Shown piece by piece: positions 1 through 6,084 of a stretch of DNA of 14,026 nucleotides (position 1 is its first letter; each line of letters starts with the position of its first letter). Made by a program: the position numbers and the translations under genes. Under the pieces are notes generated by a model that was not told where the DNA came from, did not search any database, and saw only the letters and a list, made by a program, of their open reading frames with translations. Source of the stretch: Lysobacteraceae bacterium (lineage in GTDB: Bacteria > Pseudomonadota > Gammaproteobacteria > DSM-19610); contig JAIVHA010000144.1 in the NCBI GenBank assembly GCA_020201295.1, forward strand, positions 1 through 14,026. Direction: 5' to 3'.

Positions 1-108
1 GAGATGCTCCGCCAGTTGCCCACCCGGGCTCGCGACCGAAACACCGGGCAGAAGCGCCAGCAGCAAACCGAGGATCAGGCCACGACAGGTCTCAGTGGAC
101 GTGGCCAT
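1..108 (-). CDS. Start of an exported protein of unknown function (partial, runs off the left edge)
   Basis: Only the first 36 residues are visible, so the product cannot be named. They begin with ATG at 108 and read as a signal peptide: a short polar N-region with one Arg (residues 1-9), a Leu-rich hydrophobic core (GLILGLLLALLPG, about 10-22), then a small-residue stretch VSVAS suited to signal peptidase I cleavage around residue 26 or 27. The frame is open to the window edge. The start codon lies inside the end of nosL and the two genes overlap by 17 nt in different frames, which suggests translational coupling and membership of the same transcription unit. By context it may act in copper handling or nitrous oxide respiration in the periplasm (inference only). 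I cannot exclude that translation starts elsewhere. Confidence 0.55.
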   Translation of the reverse strand, partial: MATSTETCRGLILGLLLALLPGVSVASPGGQLAEHL

Positions 109-655
109 CGTGCTTCGAGTGGTCATGGCCGGTATCCATCGTCGGCATCAGGGAATCGAGCAGCGCAGCATCGATCTCTCCATACCCCAGCACCTTGCCC
201 TGGTACTGGGCCGCGAAGGCCTCGGCGCTCTGGCGATCCGCGAAACTGGCCAGGGTCGGCCCCATGGAACCCATGCGGCTGTGTCCGGCCACGTACCAGG
301 CATCGCGGGCATCGATCCAGGGTGCCACATCAGGTTGATCCCAGTCGGCCTGGCTCATGTCCTGGACATAGGCCTTCAGCACCCGGGGAGCATGGTCGGG
401 GTGCAGCACATAGCGCATGAGGTCGACGGTGTTGTCGAAGAACAGGGGATGATCCGAACTGCTCAGGAACAGTTGTCCCTTGGGGCCGGGCCAGCCCAGC
501 ACCTTCATGCCACATACCGGGCAACGGGCCTCGCTGTCCGGTACACGGGGGGCGTGGACCAGTTCCTGGCTGACACCGCCATCACAGGACAACAGCAGCA
601 GCGCGAACAACAGCGCGGTGAAAACCGGCGGATATTTTTTATAGGCGAGACGCAT
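92..655 (-). CDS. nosL: NosL, copper-binding lipoprotein of nitrous oxide reductase maturation
   Basis: 187 residues. Family role (known): NosL is an outer-membrane-anchored Cu(I) chaperone that supplies copper for the CuZ/CuA centres of nitrous oxide reductase NosZ in the periplasm. Seen here: a Lys-containing N-region, a hydrophobic segment and a lipobox LLSC with the lipidation Cys at residue 24; the family motif RCPVCGMKV at 44-52 with C45, C48 and M50 as likely copper ligands; a downstream MGSMGPTLASFADRQSAEAF stretch of NosL type; and a His-rich tail (HDHSKHDGHVH) at the C-terminus. The frame is open further upstream to 769, but the start at 655 is preferred because it puts the signal peptide at the N-terminus and has a GGGAG ribosome site five bases upstream. 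No nosZ or nosRDFY is visible in the window. A gene for an exported protein overlaps its 3' end. A perfect FNR-type palindrome lies upstream. Confidence 0.9.
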   Translation of the reverse strand: MRLAYKKYPPVFTALLFALLLLSCDGGVSQELVHAPRVPDSEARCPVCGMKVLGWPGPKGQLFLSSSDHPLFFDNTVDLMRYVLHPDHAPRVLKAYVQDMSQADWDQPDVAPWIDARDAWYVAGHSRMGSMGPTLASFADRQSAEAFAAQYQGKVLGYGEIDAALLDSLMPTMDTGHDHSKHDGHVH

Positions 656-660
656 AATGA

Positions 661-667
661 CTCCCTG
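661..667 (-). promoter_or_regulatory. Ribosome binding site that fixes the nosL start
   Basis: On the minus strand this reads CAGGGAG, followed by five bases and the ATG at 655. It supports the internal start giving a lipoprotein signal peptide, rather than the upstream ATG at 769, which would place 38 non-signal residues ahead of the lipobox. Confidence 0.6.
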
Positions 668-739
668 GACAGGTGATCCCGGCCCACGCTGGCAGGACAT
701 CGGAACCCATCGGCGGTGATTTTGCAAGGTTCGGAGCCG

Positions 740-782
740 ATACTGACCCTGACCTTCCGAACCGGGCATTGATATGCATCAA
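740..782 (-). promoter_or_regulatory. FNR/DNR-type operator and possible class II promoter of nosL
   Basis: Positions 769-782 read TTGATATGCATCAA, an exact match to the FNR/DNR/NNR consensus TTGAT-N4-ATCAA. The site lies between the DUF1631 terminator and nosL, centred about 120 bp before the nosL start codon. If the centre is at -41.5, transcription would start near 734, and a weak -10-like CAGTAT (745-740, minus strand) sits at about the right place. The palindrome is seen directly. Control by an anaerobic or nitric-oxide-responsive CRP/FNR-family activator is inferred from the consensus and the denitrification-linked gene behind it. The -10 match is poor, as is usual for activator-dependent promoters. 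Confidence 0.7.
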
Positions 783-821
783 GATCGCCCGCCACCCCGG
801 GTCGCCCGGCGCAAGACACAA

Positions 822-849
822 AAAAAGGGCTGGTTGACCAGCCCTTTTT
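822..849 (-). terminator. Intrinsic terminator of the DUF1631 gene
   Basis: A perfect 12-bp stem (822-833 with 838-849) around the loop TTGA has the G/C core GGGCTGG/CCAGCCC. On the minus strand it is followed by a run of seven T (826-820). It starts about 33 bp after the DUF1631 stop codon and separates that gene from the nosL unit. The A/T-flanked stem could also work in the other direction. Confidence 0.9.
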
Positions 850-881
850 CTTCAAGCCTTACCCAGGCATGCGGGACTGCG

Positions 882-3104
882 TCAGCTGGCCTGGCGCATG
901 CCCTCCACCACCTTGCTGACGGCACGATCCAGTACCGGTGCTTCCTCGATGGCGCGCGCCTTGCCGCACTGGAAGGCCGCCACCAGCGCCACCTCTTGCA
1001 GATTGCTCACCATGTGGCCCTTACGGTTGACGAACAGGTAGCGGTTGGTTACCGGGCTGACCCAGCTCAATTTGACGCGCATCGGGGCGCCGTCTTCGCC
1101 CTCCATTTCCACCCAGCTTCCTACCTGGATACCACGCACCTGGTCGATGTATTCATCCTGCAGATCGGCAATGCTGACATCCAGTTCGGCATCCGCCTCC
1201 ACCTCGGCGGCCATGATCTCATCAACCTCTAATGCCCCCTCGTTCACCAGATGCTGCAACACCACGGTGGCTGCCGCTTCCTCTTGTTCCTCGCTGGGCA
1301 TGACCGGCGGCATGGGCGCCGGGGCATTCGGATCGCGCAGGTAGTCATGCACGGAACCCTGCTGCTGCAGCGCATTGGCGACGGGTGAATCCTCGTTCAT
1401 GATGCGGGCGTGGAAACCGGCGAGCTGCGCCAGGAAATGATGCCGTTCATTGGAGGGCATGGATATCTTTTCCATTCCGTCCTGAAGCACCTGCAGCAGG
1501 TTCGGCAGCACCTTGATCACCCGTGCACGCTCCTTGGCATCCAGCTTGGGCTGCACACTCCAGATCAGATTGTCCATGAACACCAGGGAACGTTTCCAGG
1601 CCACGCTGCCCTCGCCTTCCTTGATGTGGTTCAGCAGCAGGACGCCACGCCAGTAGCTGCCAAGGAACTCGCGGACCTGCTCAGGTATGCCGGGTTTCTC
1701 GATCCGGCTGCGCACTTCCCGCTTGACCTCCTCCTTGGCTGCAAGCAGTCGTTCCCGGGACTGCGCCAACTGCGCGGACACTTCCGCCCGGCGCGCCGCC
1801 GCCTGCTGCTCCTGACCGAGAAAGCCCTCGAAATCCCGCAGGACCTCGGCGAACAATCCAATGTCATCGTTGTACTCGTTGAGGATCCGTTCCACGACCG
1901 CTTGAATCTTGCAGTACAGGCCATCTTCGTAGCCGCAGGATTCATCCCAGCCAATGCCGGAAAAGGCTAGCAGATTCAGCAGACGGCGCGCGGGATGACT
2001 CCGTTTCTTAAAGAAATCCTGATCGGTTAGCGCCACCTTCAATACCGGAATCTGTAACTGGCCAAGCAGCGCCTTGATGGGATCCGGGAGGCTCTTGTCG
2101 TCGAGGATGTAATCGAACAGCATGGCCACCACGTCGAGAATCATGGTATCGGCCTGACCCATGTGTCTCGTGGCACCACTTTGCTGAATCCCGCGGATCA
2201 CGTTGACCAGCCCCGAACTTTCCGTATGGCCGCTGCTTGCACTTGCCTGCAATGGCAACAGATCGGTATCGCCTTGCTGGTATGCGGTCAGGGCTCTGAA
2301 GAAGGATGCCTGGGCATCCTGGATACCGGTTCCATTGGCTGCTGGAATACCATCCCCCAGTATCCTTTTCTGCAGGGCTGAAAAAAGCTCATCCCCATCA
2401 TCCTGTTCCCGCTCCTGCTCTATTCGAGCCTTGGGAAGTACCGGCAGGACGCCCTTTTCGATCAGCAATTCATTGACGGCCTTGTAGGCGGGCACCGCCG
2501 CTGTTGCGACCAGATACCGGTCGAATAGTTTATAAATTACCAGTTTGACTCGCAGTTCCACGGCGACCCGATCCAGTGCGAAACGGAATGCCTCGCAGAT
2601 GATCGCGGGCGAAATTGGATTGGAGTCCGTATCCAGTTCCATTGTCTGCAGCAGCCAGGCAAAGCGCTGGTTCAAGGCCGCGATTTCATCGCGTGCCAGC
2701 AACTCCAGCTTGATCACCATGTCACGAATGGCAATATCTTCCTCGATTTCTTCGTAATCAACCAGGCCGAGTTCTGGAAGAGCGTCATCCTCGCAGAGGT
2801 CTTCGACCCCGAAGGTTTTCAAGGAATCACCAAAACCAACGCGCAATTTATCCAGGAAGGACTGCTCGATGTCCTTGCGATTGATGCGCAGTACGCGCAT
2901 GGCGTCGAAATAGCAGTTCTGCACGGTAGGGTCTTTCTGCGAAAGATCGAACATGGAATCGTCGATCTTGGCCATGATCGCCTGCATGGCCTGCCCCAGC
3001 CGGTCCGCCATAAGGGCTCGTGCCTGGCGCAGCAGGGTAACGGTTTCATCACGCGTCAGGACACGGCGCGGCTCCTGGTACTGATCAAGACGAATGATGT
3101 TCAT
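882..3104 (-). CDS. DUF1631 family protein, function unknown
   Basis: 740 residues with no signal peptide or membrane segment, so probably cytoplasmic. The N-terminal part matches the DUF1631 family (PF07793) by recall: helical, with MDSMF-like DDSMFDLSQKDPTVQ (about 48-62) and YFDAMRVLR (about 65-73). A charged, probably coiled-coil stretch follows the middle of the protein (EQQAAARRAEVSAQLAQSRE, about 440-460, continuing through AAKEEVKREVRSR). The last 79 residues (662-740) look like a small beta-rich module with SWVEMEG, VKLSWVSP and YLFVNRKG, resembling PilZ-like folds; this is a similarity impression only, and the canonical PilZ RxxxR and D/NxSxxG motifs are not evident. The start at 3104 has GAGG eight bases upstream. 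The gene ends at a strong terminator and is divergent from an HDOD-domain gene across about 200 bp. Family members are sometimes annotated 'thymidine phosphorylase', which nothing here supports. Confidence 0.85.
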   Translation of the reverse strand: MNIIRLDQYQEPRRVLTRDETVTLLRQARALMADRLGQAMQAIMAKIDDSMFDLSQKDPTVQNCYFDAMRVLRINRKDIEQSFLDKLRVGFGDSLKTFGVEDLCEDDALPELGLVDYEEIEEDIAIRDMVIKLELLARDEIAALNQRFAWLLQTMELDTDSNPISPAIICEAFRFALDRVAVELRVKLVIYKLFDRYLVATAAVPAYKAVNELLIEKGVLPVLPKARIEQEREQDDGDELFSALQKRILGDGIPAANGTGIQDAQASFFRALTAYQQGDTDLLPLQASASSGHTESSGLVNVIRGIQQSGATRHMGQADTMILDVVAMLFDYILDDKSLPDPIKALLGQLQIPVLKVALTDQDFFKKRSHPARRLLNLLAFSGIGWDESCGYEDGLYCKIQAVVERILNEYNDDIGLFAEVLRDFEGFLGQEQQAAARRAEVSAQLAQSRERLLAAKEEVKREVRSRIEKPGIPEQVREFLGSYWRGVLLLNHIKEGEGSVAWKRSLVFMDNLIWSVQPKLDAKERARVIKVLPNLLQVLQDGMEKISMPSNERHHFLAQLAGFHARIMNEDSPVANALQQQGSVHDYLRDPNAPAPMPPVMPSEEQEEAAATVVLQHLVNEGALEVDEIMAAEVEADAELDVSIADLQDEYIDQVRGIQVGSWVEMEGEDGAPMRVKLSWVSPVTNRYLFVNRKGHMVSNLQEVALVAAFQCGKARAIEEAPVLDRAVSKVVEGMRQAS

Positions 3105-3304
3105 CGCAATTGCCTCACATAATGCTTCCTGTATCCGTTTTCGGGTACATGGGCTCGAAACTTGAGCACGGGACTATGAATACCATGAGGGAAATACCCG
3201 GATTGTGACGAAATCCGCAAATACCGACTACATTACCCTGGCGCTCAAGATTCCGGCAGGAAGGCCGCTCCCTGCGGACGACACCCTTTTCCGGATCCTG
3301 GACC
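3105..3304. other. Divergent intergenic region between DUF1631 and HDOD genes
   Basis: This 200-bp stretch must hold the promoters of both outward-facing genes. I see no -35/-10 pair with normal spacing on either strand and no strong operator palindrome; the best plus-strand pair has a 20-bp spacer. It contains no RNA gene or repeat that I can recognise. Confidence 0.5.
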
Positions 3305-4195
3305 ATGGAAGCCGAACACCTGACTCCAAAACCAGGCGCCACGCAGTTGGTGCAGGGGCTCATCGGCGATGTGTCCTTCCTGGTCACGCCACCGGACCTG
3401 TGCGTGCGCCTCTTCAGCCTGCTGGAGTCTGGCGATGCCTCCGCCACCGAGATCGGCGATGTCATCAGCCACGACCCGAGCCTGACCGCGCGGCTGCTGC
3501 AACTGGTAAACAGCTCCTTTTTCAATTTCGCACGTCGTATCGACACCGTGAGCCGTGCCGTTACCGTGCTCGGCACCCGGGAGCTTTACAGCCTGGTGCT
3601 GGCCGTCTCCGCCATCAAGTCTTTCTCCAAACTGCCCATCACATTGGTAAATATAGACACCTTCTGGCGCCACGGCATCTTCACCGGCCTGCTGGCGCGC
3701 GAAATCGCCAGTAAAATCCGTGTACTGCATCCCGAGCGGTTGTTCATTGCCGGCCTGCTCCATGACATCGGCAGCCTGGTGCTATACGCCCGCATGCCGG
3801 AGCAAATGCGCGACCTGATGCTGGTGTGCGAGGGTGAGGAGGACATCCTGCACCGGGCGGAACAGGAACATTTCGGATTCAGCCATGGCGACCTGGGCGG
3901 GGCCCTGGCTGAGGTCTGGAACCTGCCCGAACACCTGCAGGACGCCATCACCCATCACCATGATCCGGATGCCGGCCAGACACCCGATGCGGCCGTCATC
4001 CACCTGGCCGATGCCCTGGCCAACCGTTCCATCCTGGGGGCCTTTTGCGAGGACCCGCCCGGCATCGCCCATATCCACCCCGGAACCTGGGAGCGCCTGC
4101 GCATGGAACCCGCCGACCTCGACGAGGAAGGGCTTATCGGGACCGCCGGCTTGCAGTTTACGGAAACCGCCGGCCTGCTGCTGGCCCGCGGCTGA
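3305..4195 (+). CDS. HDOD-domain signalling protein
   Basis: 296 residues, soluble, with a single HDOD domain filling about residues 18-245, the usual length for stand-alone members. HDOD proteins (known) are non-catalytic relatives of HD phosphohydrolases used in signalling, motility and cell-cycle or stress control. Seen here: the N-terminal helices with SHDPSLTARLLQLVNSSFF (55-73), the AVTVLGTREL block (85-94), WRHGIFTGLLAREIA (121-135), AGLLHDIG (149-156) with H153 and D154, FSHGDLGGALAEVWNLPEHL (192-211), HHHDP (217-221) and HLADALA (233-239). Many HD-like residues are retained, so residual metal binding cannot be excluded. No output domain (GGDEF, EAL, receiver) is attached. The start at 3305 has only a weak GGA-type ribosome site. 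The gene is divergent from the DUF1631 gene and convergent with tRNA-fMet, sharing a terminator with it. I found no convincing promoter. The biological role is unassigned. Confidence 0.88.
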   Translation: MEAEHLTPKPGATQLVQGLIGDVSFLVTPPDLCVRLFSLLESGDASATEIGDVISHDPSLTARLLQLVNSSFFNFARRIDTVSRAVTVLGTRELYSLVLAVSAIKSFSKLPITLVNIDTFWRHGIFTGLLAREIASKIRVLHPERLFIAGLLHDIGSLVLYARMPEQMRDLMLVCEGEEDILHRAEQEHFGFSHGDLGGALAEVWNLPEHLQDAITHHHDPDAGQTPDAAVIHLADALANRSILGAFCEDPPGIAHIHPGTWERLRMEPADLDEEGLIGTAGLQFTETAGLLLARG

Positions 4196-4202
4196 CCCAA
4201 GA

Positions 4203-4236
4203 AAAAGGCCCCGGCGCATAAGCGCCGGGGCCTTTT
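4203..4236. terminator. Bidirectional intrinsic terminator between the HDOD gene and tRNA-fMet
   Basis: A perfect 15-bp stem (4203-4217 with 4222-4236) has the core GGCCCCGGCGC and the loop ATAA. It is flanked by A and T runs on the two sides, so it gives a stem plus U-tract in both directions. It begins seven bases after the HDOD stop codon and ends five bases from the tRNA 3' end, so it probably serves both convergent transcripts. Confidence 0.93.
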
Positions 4237-4240
4237 GGTT

Positions 4241-4317
<77 letters not shown>

Positions 4318-4329
4318 TCAGAGCCGTGC

Positions 4330-4358
4330 ATTGTACATAGCCTCCCAAGCCTTGGCAA
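4330..4358 (-). promoter_or_regulatory. Sigma70-type promoter of tRNA-fMet
   Basis: On the minus strand TTGCCA (4358-4353) and TACAAT (4335-4330) are separated by exactly 17 bp. Transcription would start about seven bases later, near 4323, leaving a leader of roughly five bases before the mature tRNA. The G/C-rich discriminator (GCACGGC) is typical of stable-RNA promoters that respond to the stringent response; that regulation is inference. Confidence 0.8.
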
Positions 4359-4360
4359 GG

Positions 4361-4378
4361 GAAGCAGTAGAAGCAGTA
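4361..4378. repeat. Tandem 9-bp duplication GAAGCAGTA x2
   Basis: Two exact adjacent copies of GAAGCAGTA (4361-4369 and 4370-4378) lie between the tRNA promoter and the 80-bp palindromic element, abutting its left arm. They could be replication slippage or a scar of the element's insertion; only one side of the element carries them. Confidence 0.8.
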
Positions 4379-4458
4379 GGGTCAGGTCTTGCAATCCAGC
4401 ATTTCCGGGGGTTGACGGATTTTTCCGTCCAGGAATGCTGGATTGCAAGACCTGACCC
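4379..4458. mobile_element. 80-bp inverted-repeat element (REP/MITE-like) with nested hairpin
   Basis: Two perfect 25-bp arms (4379-4403 and 4434-4458), starting GGGTCAGGTCTTGCAATCC, face each other around a 30-bp centre that itself holds the hairpin GACGGA-TTTT-TCCGTC (4414-4429). It has no coding capacity. As I recall, the GGGTCAGGTCTTGCA-type end recurs in many proteobacterial genomes and is linked to REP-associated tyrosine transposases, so a non-autonomous copy mobilised in trans is likely. That assignment is from memory and needs a search. It sits between the end of the nuo cluster and the tRNA promoter and may also act as a transcript-end hairpin for nuo mRNA. Confidence 0.75.
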
Positions 4459-4466
4459 CACCTGTA

Positions 4467-4661
4467 CTAGCGGCTGCGGCGCTTGGCGCGGTCCAGGTGC
4501 ACCCGCAGGTCGGTGCGGTAGATGAACCCCGGCAGGGCGAAGACCAGGAACAGGCAGGCCGTCACGGCATAGAATTCCCAGTCCTGGGCATGGCGGTTGC
4601 CGGTGATCTTCTGTTCCAGGCCAATCACGATGCCACCTACGATGAAATACAGCAGCAGAAC
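4467..4661 (-). pseudogene. C-terminal remnant of a DUF2818 membrane protein
   Basis: About 64 residues are readable, from VLLLYFIVGG to a TAG stop at 4469-4467, including LEQKITGNRHAQDWEFYAVT and ACLFLVFALPGFIYR, then a basic tail KRRSR. This matches the C-terminal half of the small (about 100-residue, by recall) two- to three-helix DUF2818 protein commonly encoded right after nuoN in beta- and gammaproteobacteria. The expected N-terminal 40-45 residues are absent. The frame stays open upstream but there reads through the nuoN coding sequence in the wrong phase, with no DUF2818-like residues and no start or ribosome site. It overlaps the last 25 bases of nuoN. It is best read as a 5'-truncated gene left by a deletion. 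An internal GTG could still produce a short peptide, but I see no support for it. Confidence 0.72.
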
Positions 4662-6052
4662 ACGCCCAAGCCTAGCACAGCCAGTCCATTGACGCTCAAA
4701 ACCGCACGCAGTCCGGGGTTGGACTGCAGGGCGGCCTCATCGGTCGGGGAATCGAAGTACATGATCTTGACCAGGCGGATGTAGTAGAAGGCGCCGATGA
4801 CCGAGAAGAACACCGCCACCAGCGCCAGCCAGACCATGTCCACCTGGATCACCGCCTGCAGCACCGACAGCTTGGCGTAGAAGCCCACCGTAGGCGGCAC
4901 CCCGGCCATGGAGAACATCAGGATCAGCATCATGAAGGCGAACCAGGGATTGCGGGCGTTCAGGCCACGGAAATCCTCCAGTTCGTCGGCCTCGAAACCG
5001 GCGCGGCTCAACAGGATGATCATGCCGAAGGCACCCACCGCCATCAGGGCATAGGTGATGATGTAGAACATGGCGGCGGCATAGCCATCCGGGGTACCCG
5101 CCAGGATGCCCAGCAGCAGGAAGCCCACGTGGGAGATGGTCGAGTAGGCCAGCATGCGCTTGAGGTTGGTCTGGGCGATGGCGATGACGTTCCCCACCGC
5201 CAGGGACAACACGGCAAGGATTACCAGCATGCCCTGCCAGTCCGCCACCAGGCCGCCCAGCCCATCCACCAGTACCCGCATGACAATGGCAAAGGCGGCG
5301 ATCTTGGGCGCACTGCCGATGAACAGGGTCACCGGCGTGGGCGCTCCATGATAGACGTCGGGTACCCACATGTGGAAAGGCACCGCACCCAGCTTGAAGG
5401 CCAGTCCCACGACGATGAAACAGAGGGCGAAGATCAGCACGATGCTGCTGCCCTCTTCCGCGGCGATGGCGCTCGCCACGGCGGCGATCTCCAGGGAACC
5501 GGTGGCGCCGTAGAGCATGGAAATGCCGTATAGCAGCATGCCGGAAGCCAGTGCGCCCAGCACGAAGTACTTCATGGCCGCCTCGGAACAGGTGCCCGAG
5601 TCACGGTTGAAGGCCACCATGGCGTACAGGCACAGGGACAGCAGTTCCAGGCCCAGGTAGATGGTCAGGAAATGACTGGCGGACACCATGATCATCATGC
5701 CCAGCATGGCGAACAGGCCAAGCACGTAGAATTCGCCCTTGAACAGGCCGCGATCCTGCAGGTAGGGGCGCGCATAGAGAAAGCCCATACCGGTCACCAG
5801 GTAGATGAACAACTTGAGGACGGTGGCCATGCCATCGCTGATGAAGGTGTTGCCGAAGGCCAGGACCGGCTCGGGGACCTGCACCGCCAGGGTGATGAGC
5901 GCGGCCACCACCAGGGTCGCCTGCACCATCAGATAGGTGAGGATGCGGCTGTCGTCGCGGATGAACAGGTCCAGCACCAGGATGAGGCAGGCCATGCCCA
6001 GCACCCAGATCTCGGGGAGCGCCAGCAGGTATTCAGCGGTTTCGAGCGGCAT
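4637..6052 (-). CDS. nuoN: NADH-quinone oxidoreductase subunit N, with a truncated C-terminus
   Basis: 471 residues, a polytopic inner-membrane subunit of complex I homologous to Mrp-type antiporters and carrying one of its proton channels. Channel features seen: the helix-5 glutamate in YLGLELLSL (E136), the lysine in AFKLGAVPFHMWVPD (K220), the following VYHGAPTPVTLFIGSAPK with K250, and TNLKRMLAYSTISHVGF in the middle of the protein. The start at 6052 has AGGA a few bases upstream. The C-terminal helix begins normally (LSVNGLAVLGLGVF) but ends in CCCISS and a stop, where family members continue with a PG-containing turn and roughly 10-15 more residues. The last residues are encoded by DNA belonging to the DUF2818 remnant. 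The core channel is intact, so the protein may well function. It is the last nuo gene, 32 bp after nuoM. Confidence 0.93.
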   Translation of the reverse strand: MPLETAEYLLALPEIWVLGMACLILVLDLFIRDDSRILTYLMVQATLVVAALITLAVQVPEPVLAFGNTFISDGMATVLKLFIYLVTGMGFLYARPYLQDRGLFKGEFYVLGLFAMLGMMIMVSASHFLTIYLGLELLSLCLYAMVAFNRDSGTCSEAAMKYFVLGALASGMLLYGISMLYGATGSLEIAAVASAIAAEEGSSIVLIFALCFIVVGLAFKLGAVPFHMWVPDVYHGAPTPVTLFIGSAPKIAAFAIVMRVLVDGLGGLVADWQGMLVILAVLSLAVGNVIAIAQTNLKRMLAYSTISHVGFLLLGILAGTPDGYAAAMFYIITYALMAVGAFGMIILLSRAGFEADELEDFRGLNARNPWFAFMMLILMFSMAGVPPTVGFYAKLSVLQAVIQVDMVWLALVAVFFSVIGAFYYIRLVKIMYFDSPTDEAALQSNPGLRAVLSVNGLAVLGLGVFCCCISS

Positions 6053-6084
6053 ACGTTTTCCTATTTCACTTCACCGGCCCAGCA

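Noticed and set aside
656..769. N-terminal extension of NosL from the upstream ATG at 769
   Set aside because: It would put 38 Arg/Gln-rich residues before the lipoprotein signal, and its ATG overlaps the FNR-type palindrome; the internal start has a good ribosome site.
2304..2319. Hairpin GGATGCC-TG-GGCATCC
   Set aside because: It lies well inside the DUF1631 coding sequence with no U-tract; a chance palindrome in coding DNA.
3203..3234. Promoter TTGTGA / TACATT for the HDOD gene
   Set aside because: The spacer is 20 bp, too long for a normal sigma70 promoter, and there is no supporting context.
3205..3714. A 169-codon plus-strand frame starting with GTG in the DUF1631-HDOD gap
   Set aside because: It runs out of frame through the HDOD gene, which has clear domain motifs; the product is Arg/Pro/Ala-rich shadow sequence.
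4600..4700. A simple one-base frameshift joining nuoN to DUF2818, or programmed frameshifting into a fusion protein
   Set aside because: Restoring the frame would still leave both the NuoN end and the DUF2818 N-terminal half missing, so an indel alone does not explain the junction. The CTG repeat is not a recognised slippery site with a stimulating structure.
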